Positions 19,488 to 28,589 of a stretch of DNA of 64,000 nt are shown piece after piece (the stretch's first letter is position 1; each line of letters opens with the position of its first letter). The notes under the pieces are model-generated. The model saw nothing but the letters and a program-made list of their open reading frames with translations, was not told the origin of the DNA and searched no databases. Origin of the DNA: Microbacterium testaceum StLB037 (GTDB taxonomy: Bacteria > Actinomycetota > Actinomycetes > Actinomycetales > Microbacteriaceae); contig NZ_VTQH01000001.1 of NCBI RefSeq assembly GCF_008763945.1, forward strand, positions 1,612,110 through 1,676,109, read 5' to 3'. Both the position numbers and the translations under genes were made by a program.

Positions 19488-20992
19488 GCGAGCCCCTCGA
19501 CCGGCTCGTCCGTCACGCCCACGAGACGCGGGTCGTCGTCGTCGGCGGCGGCATCTCGGGTCTCGTGGCGGCGCGCGAGTGCGCGAAGGTGGGTCTGCAG
19601 GTCACGGTCCTCGAAGCCTCCGAGGTGTTCGGCGGCGTCCTGCGCTCGGCCGAGGTGGGCGGCATGACCCTCGACGTCGGCGCCGAGAGCTTCGCCACCC
19701 GCGGCGGCGTCGTGCGCCGACTGCTCGACGAGCTCGGTCTGGCCGACGACATCGTCTCGCCCCACCCCGCGGGCGCGTGGGTCGCGGGCGTGCCGGGAGT
19801 CGGGGCGGCACCTCTTCCGAAGGGTGGGGTGCTCGGCATCCCGGACAATCCCTTCGCCCCCGACGTACGACGCGTCATCGGCTGGTCGGGTTCGTGGCGC
19901 GCGTACCTCGACCGCCTCCGGCCGCCGCTCACGATCGGTCACGCGCACAGCCTCGGAAAGCTCGTGCGCTCGCGCCTGGGCGCCCGCGTGCTCGACCGCC
20001 TGGTCGCCCCCGTCACGAGCGGGGTGTACTCGGCGCGTCCCGACGACATCGACATCGACCTGGCGGCTCCCGGCTTGAACGCCGCGCTCACGCGGACCGG
20101 GTCGCTCACGGGCGCCGTCGCCGACCTCCGTGCGAGCCGGGCGATGGCGCGCCCCGCGGATGCTCCGGCATCCGACGTTCCGGTCGTGGCGGGCGGCGCC
20201 GCGAAGACCCCCGCCCCGGGTGGCGCGGTCGAGGGGATCGCGGGCGGGATGTCCCGTCTCGTCGACGCCCTCGTCGCGGGCCTGCGCGAGAACGGTGTCG
20301 ACCTGCGCGCGGGGGTCTCCGCCCGCTCGCTGGCCCGGACCGACGACGGGTGGACGGTCATGACCTCCGCCGACGACGAGCCGGTGCCCGCCCGCGCCGT
20401 GATCGTCGCTCTCCCCGAGGGGCCGGCGCGCGACCTGCTCGCGCCCGTCGTCCCCGGCCTGAGCGTGGGCGATCCGGTCGCCCCCGTCGTCGAGGTCGTC
20501 ACCCTCGTCGTCCACGCCCCCGCCCTCGACCGGGCACCGCGCGGCACCGGGGTGCTAACCGTTCCCGGCAGCCACGTCGCGAAGGCGCTCACGCACTCCT
20601 CCGCGAAGTGGGACTGGGTTCGGGATGCCGCTGAGCCCGGCGTCCACGTCGTGCGGGTCTCGTTCGGCGCTCAGGGCGAAGAGCCCGCGACCGCGGCCCT
20701 CGACGATGACGCGGCCGCCGCTCTGGCGCTGTCGGAGGCGTCCTCGTTGCTGGGTGTCGAGGTGCCGGCATCCGCTCTGCGCGACGCCCATCGCGTGCGC
20801 TACGTGCAGTCGCAGCCCGCGGCCACCATCGGGCGGGCGGCCGAGACCGCCGCCGCCCGCGGTGCCGTGCGGGCGGTCCCGGGCCTCGGCGTGACCGGCG
20901 CTTGGATCTCGGGAACGGGCCTGGCTCAGGTCATCCCCGATGCGCGCGACGAGGCCGATCGCGTGCGCAGCGACGCTCTCTGGTCGAGCTGA
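19484..20992 (+). CDS. cgoX: coproporphyrinogen III oxidase (HemY/CgoX type)
   Basis: FAD enzyme of 502 aa that oxidises coproporphyrinogen III to coproporphyrin III in the actinobacterial/Firmicutes heme route. The dinucleotide motif is [16 protein letters not shown] near residue 14, followed by EASEVFGG and LDVGAES. A Thr/Ser-rich lid near 220-240 is typical. The C terminus [16 protein letters not shown] is the FAD-closing motif. The presence of chdC in the same cluster supports this role rather than protoporphyrinogen oxidase. GTG start, coupled to hemE by GTGA overlap. Confidence 0.92.
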   Translation: MSEPLDRLVRHAHETRVVVVGGGISGLVAARECAKVGLQVTVLEASEVFGGVLRSAEVGGMTLDVGAESFATRGGVVRRLLDELGLADDIVSPHPAGAWVAGVPGVGAAPLPKGGVLGIPDNPFAPDVRRVIGWSGSWRAYLDRLRPPLTIGHAHSLGKLVRSRLGARVLDRLVAPVTSGVYSARPDDIDIDLAAPGLNAALTRTGSLTGAVADLRASRAMARPADAPASDVPVVAGGAAKTPAPGGAVEGIAGGMSRLVDALVAGLRENGVDLRAGVSARSLARTDDGWTVMTSADDEPVPARAVIVALPEGPARDLLAPVVPGLSVGDPVAPVVEVVTLVVHAPALDRAPRGTGVLTVPGSHVAKALTHSSAKWDWVRDAAEPGVHVVRVSFGAQGEEPATAALDDDAAAALALSEASSLLGVEVPASALRDAHRVRYVQSQPAATIGRAAETAAARGAVRAVPGLGVTGAWISGTGLAQVIPDARDEADRVRSDALWSS

Positions 20993-21104
20993 CCGCGTTC
21001 CTGCCTCGACCATGTCGTCGCGGCTGTCAAGGGCGGATGCCGATCGCGGCATACATGACTACTGTGAGACTCGACCAGCACTCGATCGAGCGTGAGGAGA
21101 CCCC

Positions 21105-21503
21105 ATGAGGGGCAAAGCAGCACTCGTCGTCGGACTCGTGGCGGGCTACGTGCTCGGCGCACGCGCGGGCCGCGACCGGTACGAGCAGATCAAGACTCAG
21201 GCCGGCAAGGTCTGGGACCAGCCCGTCGTCCAGGGACAGGTCGAGAAGGTGAAGGCGTTCGGCGTCTCGGCCCTCAAGTCCGTTCCCGGCGTCGTGTGGA
21301 AGGGCGCGAAGTCGGTCACCGGCGCGGCGTCCGGATCCGGCACCGTTCAGGAGCGCGCCGAGCGCGCGGGACGCGCCGCCAAGCAGTCGGCCCACGAGGT
21401 CGCCGACGCCGTCGAGGACTCCGTCGACGACGCCGAGCAGGCGGAGAAGTCGGCCACGGCGCGCGCCAAGGCCAAGAGCGGCTCCACCTCGTCCGGGAGC
21501 TGA
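21105..21503 (+). CDS. YtxH-like small envelope protein
   Basis: A 132-aa protein with one N-terminal membrane segment (AALVVGLVAGYVLGARAGRDRYEQI), a pattern typical of YtxH-domain proteins. An alanine/lysine/glutamate helical tail follows. First of three small genes between cgoX and chdC. GAGGAG ribosome site before the ATG. No enzymatic role in heme synthesis is suggested. Confidence 0.7.
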   Translation: MRGKAALVVGLVAGYVLGARAGRDRYEQIKTQAGKVWDQPVVQGQVEKVKAFGVSALKSVPGVVWKGAKSVTGAASGSGTVQERAERAGRAAKQSAHEVADAVEDSVDDAEQAEKSATARAKAKSGSTSSGS

Positions 21504-21506
21504 GGC

Positions 21507-21917
21507 ATGACCACTCCGCGCGGATTCCGCGATCGTTCCGACGACAGCCTGTTCACCCTCATCGGTGACATCCCCGAGTTGGTGCGCAACCTCGTCGTCG
21601 CCGAGATCAACGGGGCGAAGGCGTGGGCGCAGCGCACGGCGAAGGATGCCGGGATCGGCGCCGGATGGTTCGTCGGCGCCCTCATCGTGGTGTTCTGGGC
21701 CGTTCCGGTCTTCTTCGCCTTCGTGATCGCGGGGCTGTCGTCGTGGTGGCCCGTCTGGTTGTCGGCGCTCGTCGTCTTCGGCGTGATGATCGTCATCACC
21801 GCGATCCTCGCCCTGCTGGGCTACCTCCGCTTCAAGAAGCTCTCGAAGCGGGAGAACCCCGGCCGGGCCATCTCCGAAGACGTCCGCATCGTGAAGGAGG
21901 CCCGCGATGAGTATTGA
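21507..21917 (+). CDS. phage holin family protein (DUF1469-like)
   Basis: A 136-aa protein with an amphipathic N terminus (LIGDIPELVRNLVVAEINGAK) followed by two long hydrophobic segments at about 52-75 and 82-105. This is the layout of actinobacterial proteins annotated as phage holin superfamily 6; they are not phage genes. It starts 3 nt after the YtxH-like gene and overlaps the next one by 11 bp. Confidence 0.78.
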   Translation: MTTPRGFRDRSDDSLFTLIGDIPELVRNLVVAEINGAKAWAQRTAKDAGIGAGWFVGALIVVFWAVPVFFAFVIAGLSSWWPVWLSALVVFGVMIVITAILALLGYLRFKKLSKRENPGRAISEDVRIVKEARDEY

Positions 21918-22185
21918 TCGTCCCGTCCCCGTCCCGCGCACGGCGGTGCCCCTGGGCATCACCGACCCGGTGAAATCGGCTCGCGCCGAGCTCAAAGCCG
22001 CTCTCGCGGCGATCGAGGTCAAGGCCAACGCCCCGCGTCGCGCGAGCGAGGCCGTCGACCGCAAGGTCCACGAGGTCCGCGAGAAGGCGCAGCAGAACCC
22101 CGGTGCCGCCGCGGCGGCCGTCGCCGGTGTCGCGGCCCTCGTCGGTTTCGCCGTCTGGGGCATCGTCCGCGCCTACACGCGCTGA
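21907..22185 (+). CDS. DUF3618-like small protein
   Basis: A 92-aa protein with a helical basic middle section and one C-terminal membrane segment (AAAAAVAGVAALVGFAVWGIV). The motif around AELKAALAAIEVKA matches my memory of DUF3618 proteins, which commonly follow the holin-like gene in actinobacteria. Closes this three-gene set; a terminator follows 9 nt later. Confidence 0.7.
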   Translation: MSIDRPVPVPRTAVPLGITDPVKSARAELKAALAAIEVKANAPRRASEAVDRKVHEVREKAQQNPGAAAAAVAGVAALVGFAVWGIVRAYTR

Positions 22186-22193
22186 ATTCTCGC

Positions 22194-22235
22194 GAAGCGG
22201 CCCGCCTCCTCGCGGAGACGGGCCGCTTCGTCGTT
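22194..22235 (+). terminator. hairpin terminator
   Basis: GAAGCGGCCCG (22194-22204) pairs perfectly with CGGGCCGCTTC (22219-22229), 11 bp, loop 14 nt, followed by gtcgttc. It lies between convergent genes and can serve both. Confidence 0.75.
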
Positions 22236-22252
22236 CGGTGCTCGGGCGGCGC

Positions 22253-23041
22253 CTACGGCTCGTTCGCGAAGAGGCCCCGCAGCAGGTCCTCGAAGTACTC
22301 GGGCGTCACGGCGATCGGGCCGGCGTACGCGTGGTCGAAGCCGGCGATCGCGTAGAGCAGCAGCGCGACGAACAGCGCGAGCATGCTCGACATCAGCAGG
22401 TGCACCCGGAGGTTTCGCACCTCGATCAGTCCGATGAGGATGGCGTTGAGCACCGCTCCCACCCCGAGGACGATCCACAGCACGCTCGGCAGCGCGAGGT
22501 GGGTGAGGGCGATCCGGTCGCGGCGGTTCTCCACCAGCAGCTGGAACTGATCGAGCGACTGCTGCACGTACAGCGTCTCGGCGGCCGTCGTCGGCTGGAC
22601 GGCGCCGATCGTGCGCTGCATGGCGGAGATGCTGGCATCCGTCTCCGCGGGGATCTCGAGCCGGCGCTGCTGGGGCCAGTCCAGGTCGATGACGTTACGG
22701 GCGTACTGCGTGATCTGCTCCTGCAGCTCGTCGCCCTGGGGATCGGGGAGCAGCGCCGCTGTGCGGTAGAGCGAGGCGAGCGACGACGACTCCTCGAGCA
22801 CGACGCCGTCGACCTCGGTGAAGTTTCCGTAGGCCGCCGCCGCGATGAGGGCGAGGGTGACGCCGTAGAACACGCCGTAGACCCCGACGGCGTAACTGAG
22901 GACGCGGTCCCACTCCTCTCCGCGCGGGGCGGACTTGCGCACCCACTTCCTCAGCGCCAGCAGGATCGCGCACGATCCGCCCACCACCAGGACGATGAAC
23001 AGCGGCAGCCCCAGGTACATGGGGAGGTCGTACAACCACAT
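22253..23041 (-). CDS. DUF4239-like membrane protein
   Basis: A 262-aa protein with two N-terminal hydrophobic segments, a soluble central region (about 85-185) and two C-terminal segments. YGVFYGVTLALIAAAAYGNF is typical of DUF4239 proteins, a bestrophin-like group of unknown function. Start ATG at 23041 with a GAGAGG site. It is transcribed against the heme genes and divergent from chdC. Confidence 0.75.
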   Translation of the reverse strand: MWLYDLPMYLGLPLFIVLVVGGSCAILLALRKWVRKSAPRGEEWDRVLSYAVGVYGVFYGVTLALIAAAAYGNFTEVDGVVLEESSSLASLYRTAALLPDPQGDELQEQITQYARNVIDLDWPQQRRLEIPAETDASISAMQRTIGAVQPTTAAETLYVQQSLDQFQLLVENRRDRIALTHLALPSVLWIVLGVGAVLNAILIGLIEVRNLRVHLLMSSMLALFVALLLYAIAGFDHAYAGPIAVTPEYFEDLLRGLFANEP

Positions 23042-23179
23042 CGGCGCGCCTCTCGCGCGGCATCCCCCGATGCCGTCGACGCACAGTACCAACGGGCACC
23101 CCTTCTGCGCACCCGCCGGGTGGTTCATCGACGAGTCAACCGGTTTGGACCGCCGCCCGGACCGGACGAGACTGGAGGC

Positions 23180-23851
23180 ATGTCCGACGACAGCTCCTCC
23201 TCCGTGTACACGCTGTGGGCGGTTTTCCGCCGCGATCCCGAGAACCCGGTCACCGCCGCCGACGCGACCGAACTCGCCGACCTCGTCTCGCTCATCGAGG
23301 CCGACGGCGTCACCGTCCGCGGCTTCTACGACGTGAGCGGCCTGCGCGCCGACGCCGACCTGATGGTCTGGATGTACGGCGAAGACCCGCAGGCGCTCCA
23401 GCGCGATCTGCGCCGCCTGCGCCGCACCGACCTGCTCAAGAACCTCCTCCCCACCTGGAACGCGATGGGCGTGCACCGCGACGCGGAGTTCAACCGCTCG
23501 CACGTGCCCGGCTTCCTCCGCGGGATCGAGGCGCAGCAGTGGCTGTGCCTGTACCCCTTCGTGCGCAGCTACGAGTGGTACCTCCTGCCCGAGGCGGAGC
23601 GTCGCGAGATGCTCATGGAGCACGGCAAGAAGGGGTCGGCGTACAAGGGCGTCATCGCCAACACGGTCGCCTCGTTCGCCCTCGGCGACTACGAGTGGCT
23701 CCTCCCCATGGAGGCCGACGTGCTCACCGACCTCGTCGACATGATGCGCGACCTGCGCTACACCGAGGCCCGACGCCACGTGCGCGAGGAGGTGCCGTTC
23801 TACACCGGCCGGCTCGTCACGCTCGACGAGATCCCCGAGATCCTTCAGTGA
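23180..23851 (+). CDS. chdC: coproheme decarboxylase
   Basis: HemQ-family protein (223 aa) that decarboxylates coproheme to heme b, the last step of the coproporphyrin-dependent pathway. It shows the ferredoxin-like repeats with YTLWAVF at the start, the catalytic Tyr region YPFVRSYEWYLL and the distal segment KKGSAYKGVIANTVASFALGDYEW. TGA of this gene overlaps the GTG of hemC. Presence of ChdC with CgoX defines the heme route; the ferrochelatase (cpfC/hemH) is not in the window. Confidence 0.95.
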   Translation: MSDDSSSSVYTLWAVFRRDPENPVTAADATELADLVSLIEADGVTVRGFYDVSGLRADADLMVWMYGEDPQALQRDLRRLRRTDLLKNLLPTWNAMGVHRDAEFNRSHVPGFLRGIEAQQWLCLYPFVRSYEWYLLPEAERREMLMEHGKKGSAYKGVIANTVASFALGDYEWLLPMEADVLTDLVDMMRDLRYTEARRHVREEVPFYTGRLVTLDEIPEILQ

Positions 23852-24849
23852 GTGCGCCCCTGCGCCTCGGCACTCGCCGCAGCACCCTGGCGATGACCCA
23901 GTCGCAGATGGTGGCCGACGCGGTGTCCGCGGCTTCCGGACGATCGGTGGAGCTGGTGCCGATCGTCTCCGAGGGCGATGTCAACCGCGCCTCGCTGTCG
24001 CAGCTCGGTGGCCGGGGGGTTTTCGCGAACGGTCTGCGCGAGGCTCTCGCGGCCGATCGGTGCGACTTCCTCGTGCACTCGTTGAAAGACCTGCCGACGC
24101 AGCAGCCCGACGGTCTCGTCATCGCCGCGACGCCCGCGCGAGAAGACGCGCGCGACGTCGTGGTGACGCGCGACGGCACCCCCCTCGGCTCGCTCGCCGC
24201 CGGATCGCGCGTGGGAACCGGATCGCCGCGGCGCATCGCCCAGGCGCTGCGGCACAACCCCCGGGTGGATATCCGCGACATCCGCGGCAACGTCGACTCA
24301 CGTCTCGCGCGGGTGCGTGAGGGGGAGCTGGATGCCGTGATCCTCGCGGCCGCGGGCATCTCACGGCTGGGCGGGGACCTCGGTGGCCTGATCGCCGAGG
24401 AGCTCGGTCTGGCGGAGTGGCCGACCGCACCGGGTCAGGGTTCGCTCGCCGTGGAGACGCGTGACGACATCGACCCCGAGATTCTCGCGGCGCTCGCCCA
24501 GCTCGACGACGAGAGCACGCGGGTGGCGATCACCGCCGAGCGCACGGTCCTGTCCGCCCTCGACGCCGGATGCAGCGCACCGGTCGGCACGCACGCCGCT
24601 CTCGCCGACGGCGATCTGCGTCTGCGCGCCGTCGTCTACGCCCTCGATGGGACGCAACGGATCGGTTTCGACCGGACGGTGCGTCTCGACCCGGGGTATG
24701 GTGGGGACACTACGGGCAGTGGCAATGGAGCGGATGCTGCCGACGACGGGGGGCCGATCGCGCGAGCGGCGCGAGCGGGCCAAGAAGCCGCGCGTCGGTT
24801 GCTCGAACGCGGGGCGGCCGACCTGGTACCACGAGAGTCGACCACATGA
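23848..24849 (+). CDS. hemC: hydroxymethylbilane synthase
   Basis: Porphobilinogen deaminase, 333 aa. Recognised by LGTRRSTLAMTQSQMVADAV, by LVHSLKDLPTQQPDGLVIAA with the catalytic Asp region, by VGTGSPRRIAQALRH, and by the cofactor Cys in ALDAGCSAPVG. The GTG start at 23848 overlaps the chdC stop, and the stop overlaps hemD as ATGA. Confidence 0.96.
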   Translation: MSAPLRLGTRRSTLAMTQSQMVADAVSAASGRSVELVPIVSEGDVNRASLSQLGGRGVFANGLREALAADRCDFLVHSLKDLPTQQPDGLVIAATPAREDARDVVVTRDGTPLGSLAAGSRVGTGSPRRIAQALRHNPRVDIRDIRGNVDSRLARVREGELDAVILAAAGISRLGGDLGGLIAEELGLAEWPTAPGQGSLAVETRDDIDPEILAALAQLDDESTRVAITAERTVLSALDAGCSAPVGTHAALADGDLRLRAVVYALDGTQRIGFDRTVRLDPGYGGDTTGSGNGADAADDGGPIARAARAGQEAARRLLERGAADLVPRESTT

Positions 24850-25661
24850 ACGAAGGCCAGCAGCACACGCCGAACCCCTCGACGGGCAGCGTGCCGAAAC
24901 CGCTTGCCGGTCGACGCGTCCTCGTCCCGCGCGGGGGCCCCTGGGGCGACGGCGTCGCCGCGAGCCTGCGACAGCTCGGTGCGGTGCCCGTCATCGCTCC
25001 GCTGATCAACTTCGCGCCCACGAACGATCAGGCGACCCTCGATCAGGCCCTCGCCGATCTCGCCGCCGGTGCGTTCGACTGGCTGACGCTGACGAGCGCC
25101 ACGACGGTCGACGTCCTGTACGCCTACAAGGCCGTCATCCCCGCCGAGACGAAGGTCGCCGTCGTCGGTGAGACCACCGCGGCCGCGATGCAGGCCGTGG
25201 GGTACCGCGTCGACCTCGTTCCCGAGCGCGACAACTCCGCCCAGGGCATGGCCGAGCAGATGATCGAGCTCGAGACCGAGCCCCGCAAGGTGCTCACCCT
25301 CCGCAGCGAGATCGCCAAGCCCGTGCTCACGCGCCTGCTCATCGAGGCCGGACACGACGTCCGCAGCGTCGTCGCCTACCGCACGGTCGGTGTCCCGGTC
25401 GCCGAGAAGATCGCCGGCGACGTCCAGTCGGGGCGCATCAACGCGATCCTCATTACCAGTGGCTCCGTCGCCGAGCAGGTGGTCGAGCAGTTCCCCGAGA
25501 TCCCGGCATCCACCGTCATCGCCGCCATCGGCCCGCGTACGGCCAAAGACGCCAAGCGCGCCGGCCTGAGCGTCGATGTGGTGGCCGAGACGCAGACCGT
25601 CGACTCCCTCATCGATGCCGTCGCCCGCTTCCCCCTGAACACCGACGAATCGACCCCATGA
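24846..25661 (+). CDS. hemD: uroporphyrinogen-III synthase
   Basis: A 271-aa two-domain protein that closes hydroxymethylbilane to uroporphyrinogen III. The family is weakly conserved; [12 protein letters not shown] at the start, [12 protein letters not shown] near residue 80, VAVVGETTA near 103 and [16 protein letters not shown] with [14 protein letters not shown] in the last third support the call, as does its place between hemC and hemB. Linked by ATGA overlaps on both sides. Confidence 0.92.
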   Translation: MNEGQQHTPNPSTGSVPKPLAGRRVLVPRGGPWGDGVAASLRQLGAVPVIAPLINFAPTNDQATLDQALADLAAGAFDWLTLTSATTVDVLYAYKAVIPAETKVAVVGETTAAAMQAVGYRVDLVPERDNSAQGMAEQMIELETEPRKVLTLRSEIAKPVLTRLLIEAGHDVRSVVAYRTVGVPVAEKIAGDVQSGRINAILITSGSVAEQVVEQFPEIPASTVIAAIGPRTAKDAKRAGLSVDVVAETQTVDSLIDAVARFPLNTDESTP

Positions 25662-26641
25662 GCTTTCCCGAGCACCGCCCGCGGCGTCTGCGTCGCACCC
25701 CCGCCGTCCGTCGTCTCGCCCGCGAGACACACCTCGTCCCGTCGCAGCTCGTCCTGCCGATGTTCGTGCGCGAGGGCATCACCGAGCCGAGCCCGATCGG
25801 TTCGATGCCCGGGATCGTGCAGCACTCTCTCGACTCCCTGCGTCGATCGGTGGCCGAGGCCGCGGAGCAGCGCATCGGGGGCGTCATGCTCTTCGGCGTG
25901 CCCGAGACGCGCGACGCCGTGGGTTCCGGCGCCGACGACCCGAACGGCATCCTGAACCTCGCCACCGAGGCCGTGGTGGCCGAGGTCGGCGATGCGCTGG
26001 TCGTGCAGACCGACCTGTGCCTCGACGAGTTCACCGACCACGGGCACTGCGGCGTCTTGCGCGAAGACGGGGCCGTCGACAACGACGCGACCCTCGAGCG
26101 CTACACCGCGATGGGTCTTGCCCAAGCCCGTGCGGGCTCGGCGATGCTCGGTCTGTCGGGCATGATGGACGGCCAGGTCGGCGCAGTGCGCGAGGCGCTG
26201 GATGCCGAGGGCTTCACCGACACGCTGATCCTCGCCTACTCGGCCAAGTACGCCGGCGCCTTCTACGGCCCGTTCCGCGAGGCCGTCGACTCGCAGCTGA
26301 AGGGCGATCGCCGCTCGTACCAGCTCGATCCCGGCAACGGCCGCGAGGGCGTGCGCGAGGCGCTGCTCGACGTCGAAGAGGGTGCAGACGTCGTCATGGT
26401 CAAGCCGGCCCTGCCGTACCTCGACGTGCTCGCCGATGTGAAGGCCTCCGTCGATGTTCCCGTGTGGGCGTACCAGGTGTCGGGCGAGTACGCGATGGTC
26501 GAGGCCGCTGCCGCCCACGGCTGGATCGACCGCCGCGGCGCGATCATGGAGAGCCTGCTCGGCATCCGTCGCGCCGGCGCCGACGCGATCCTGACGTACT
26601 GGGCGGTCGAGGCCGCCCGCTGGCTCCGCGCCGAGCTCTGA
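25658..26641 (+). CDS. hemB: delta-aminolevulinic acid dehydratase (porphobilinogen synthase)
   Basis: Condenses two 5-aminolevulinates to porphobilinogen; 327 aa. Schiff-base lysines are in [15 protein letters not shown] and [11 protein letters not shown]. The metal loop reads [14 protein letters not shown] with Cys121, Asp123 and Cys131. In zinc enzymes three Cys occupy this site; here the middle one is Asp, so the metal usage is uncertain (Zn/Mg intermediate). ATGA overlap with hemD. Confidence 0.95.
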   Translation: MSFPEHRPRRLRRTPAVRRLARETHLVPSQLVLPMFVREGITEPSPIGSMPGIVQHSLDSLRRSVAEAAEQRIGGVMLFGVPETRDAVGSGADDPNGILNLATEAVVAEVGDALVVQTDLCLDEFTDHGHCGVLREDGAVDNDATLERYTAMGLAQARAGSAMLGLSGMMDGQVGAVREALDAEGFTDTLILAYSAKYAGAFYGPFREAVDSQLKGDRRSYQLDPGNGREGVREALLDVEEGADVVMVKPALPYLDVLADVKASVDVPVWAYQVSGEYAMVEAAAAHGWIDRRGAIMESLLGIRRAGADAILTYWAVEAARWLRAEL

Positions 26642-26665
26642 GCCCTCCCCGCTCCTCTCACGCGT

Positions 26666-26720
26666 GAGGGGTCAATTTCTGTCGCCCAGGCGGCGCCGAA
26701 GCGACACTTTTCGACCCCTC
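26666..26720. repeat. 55-nt intergenic hairpin between hemB and hemL
   Basis: Outer arms GAGGGGTC (26666-26673) and GACCCCTC (26713-26720) pair perfectly. A 6-nt internal loop follows, then TGTCGC pairs with GCGACA. Only 108 nt separate hemB and hemL, and this structure takes up half of them. It could slow or partly stop transcription between the two genes. Confidence 0.7.
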
Positions 26721-26749
26721 GCACAGGGGCGCCCGGAAGAATGGATGCC

Positions 26750-28090
26750 ATGACCGATCTCAACGACCAGTGGTTCGCCCGTGCGAAGGACGTCATCCCG
26801 GGCGGCGTCAATTCGCCCGTGCGCGCGTACGGCTCCGTGGGCGGCACGCCGCGGTTCGTGCAGTCGGCGTCCGGACCTCGAATCACGGATGCCGCGGGTC
26901 GAGAGTACGTCGACCTCGTCGCATCGTGGGGGCCGGCCCTGCTCGGCCATGCGCACCCCGAGGTGGTCGGGGCGGTGCAGTCCGCGGCATCCCGTGGTCT
27001 GTCCTTCGGTGCTCCGACGGGCGCCGAGGTCGAGCTCGCCGACCTCGTCGCGCAGCGCGTGCAGGTGGGCGATCTGAAGCCGATTGAGAAGGTGCGACTG
27101 GTCTCGACCGGCACCGAGGCGACGATGACGGCGATCCGTCTCGCGCGCGGCGTCACCGGCCGCGACCTGTTGATCAAGTTCGCCGGGCACTACCACGGCC
27201 ACTCCGACGGCCTGCTGGCCGCCGCAGGCTCGGGGGTCGCGACCCTCGCCCTGCCCGGATCGGCGGGTGTTCCCGCGCCGATCGCCGCGCAGACACTGGT
27301 GCTGCCCTACAACGACCTCGACGCGGTGCGCGAGGTGTTCGAGGTGCACGGCGAGAACATCGCCGCGATCATCGTCGAGGCGGCCTCGGCCAACATGGGC
27401 GTCGTTCCGCCGCTGCCGGGCTTCAACGCGGCGCTGGCCGACATCGCGCACAGCCACGGCGCTCTGCTGATCATGGACGAGGTGCTCACCGGCTTCCGGG
27501 TGCACCCCGCCGGTTTCTGGGGCCTGCAGGCGTCGCAGGGCGAGCGCTACCTGCCCGACATTCTCACCTACGGCAAGGTCATCGGCGGCGGCATGCCGCT
27601 GGCTGCCCTCGCCGGCCGCGCCGAGATCATGGACCACCTCGCGCCCCTCGGCCCCGTGTACCAGGCGGGCACGCTGTCGGGGAACCCGCTGTCGGTGGCC
27701 GCGGGCCTCGCGACGCTGCGGCTCGCCACTCCCGAGGTCTACGCGGCGGTCGACGCCGCGGCCGCTCAGGTGTCGGAGGCGCTGGATGCCGCGCTGACGG
27801 CCGAGGGCGTCGTGCACACCGTGCCGCGCGCGGGCTCGCTGTTCGGTGTCGCGTTCCTGCCCGAGGTGCCCCTCGACTACGCGACGGCCCTTACGCAGCA
27901 GTCGTACCGGTACGCCCCGTTCTTCCACGCGATGCTGGATGCCGGTGTCTCCCTGCCCCCGAGCGTCTTCGAGGCCTGGTTCCTCACCGCCGCCCACGAC
28001 GACGTCGCCCTCGATCGCGTGCTCGAGGCGCTGCCGGTCGCGGCGAAGGCGGCCGCGGAGGCGCTGGATCCGACGCTGCTCGCGCAGTAG
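26750..28090 (+). CDS. hemL: glutamate-1-semialdehyde 2,1-aminomutase
   Basis: PLP enzyme of 446 aa giving 5-aminolevulinate, the second step after HemA. It shows [13 protein letters not shown] at the start, [12 protein letters not shown] near 150, [10 protein letters not shown] for PLP contacts, and the Schiff-base Lys in [12 protein letters not shown]. Two in-frame ATGs, 26741 and 26750, separated by GATGCC, as for hemE; the second has the better spacing from the purine stretch. Last heme gene in the run. Confidence 0.96.
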   Translation: MTDLNDQWFARAKDVIPGGVNSPVRAYGSVGGTPRFVQSASGPRITDAAGREYVDLVASWGPALLGHAHPEVVGAVQSAASRGLSFGAPTGAEVELADLVAQRVQVGDLKPIEKVRLVSTGTEATMTAIRLARGVTGRDLLIKFAGHYHGHSDGLLAAAGSGVATLALPGSAGVPAPIAAQTLVLPYNDLDAVREVFEVHGENIAAIIVEAASANMGVVPPLPGFNAALADIAHSHGALLIMDEVLTGFRVHPAGFWGLQASQGERYLPDILTYGKVIGGGMPLAALAGRAEIMDHLAPLGPVYQAGTLSGNPLSVAAGLATLRLATPEVYAAVDAAAAQVSEALDAALTAEGVVHTVPRAGSLFGVAFLPEVPLDYATALTQQSYRYAPFFHAMLDAGVSLPPSVFEAWFLTAAHDDVALDRVLEALPVAAKAAAEALDPTLLAQ

Positions 28091-28168
28091 CGGAGATCAT
28101 CCTCCAGGCGGATACGTTTCGTCCTTCGCGATGATGCGCGGGGCCGGCCCGGTCGCGAGGCTGGAGTC

Positions 28169-28300
28169 ATGCTCCCCGCACGCCCCCAGCCGTCCGCCGT
28201 CTCGTCGCTCATGTCGCGGCTCGTCGCGTGGTGGCCGACGTCGATGGCTCCGCGGCGCCGTCGCGCGACCTGGCGCCCGTGCCCGCGTGGTCAGGCTTGA
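28169..28300 (+). CDS. possible 43-aa Arg/Trp-rich ORF or truncated gene start
   Basis: An ATG at 28169 follows GAGGCT and six bases (GGAGTC), the same promoter-plus-start arrangement as the DUF5302 gene (TAGGGT, GGAGTC, ATG). The frame runs 43 codons, with an arginine-rich end, and stops 3 nt from the first gene of the toxin locus on the other strand. It may be a tiny gene, or the stump of a gene cut when the accessory locus came in. The 28091-28168 stretch shows nothing else. Confidence 0.3.
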   Translation: MLPARPQPSAVSSLMSRLVAWWPTSMAPRRRRATWRPCPRGQA

Positions 28301-28302
28301 GG

Positions 28303-28572
28303 TCAGCGCCACGTCCAGCTGAGGAGGGCGGAGAGGGCCCGGATGCCGGCTTCGCCCACGTCATCGCGCTCGGCCACGAGCGCGCGGACGGTGCGGTCGG
28401 ACCACGCGGCCAGGTCTGTCGCGTCGTCGCCGGGGGTGATGGCATCCATCCGTTCGATCAGGCCCTCGACGCGCGTGCGCAGGGCTCGGTCGGGGACGGC
28501 CTCGGGATGCCGACCGGGGACGGCGGAGCCGTCGGCCCAGATGTAGGCGGTGAGGGCGGTGTCGAAGGTCAT
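28303..28572 (-). CDS. hypothetical protein, last gene of the toxin locus
   Basis: An 89-aa soluble helical protein, starting TALTAYIWADGS and ending with two tryptophans. AAGGA precedes the ATG by a normal spacing. It begins 17 nt after the stop of the upstream gene, same strand, so it belongs to the operon. No family recognised. Small acidic proteins at the tail of polymorphic-toxin operons are often immunity factors, but nothing here proves it. Confidence 0.65.
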   Translation of the reverse strand: MTFDTALTAYIWADGSAVPGRHPEAVPDRALRTRVEGLIERMDAITPGDDATDLAAWSDRTVRALVAERDDVGEAGIRALSALLSWTWR

Positions 28573-28589
28573 GGGTCCTTGCGAGAGGT

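Noticed and set aside
21507..21917. Phage remnant because of the holin label
   Set aside because: The family is a normal actinobacterial membrane protein usually found with DUF3618; no other phage gene is nearby.
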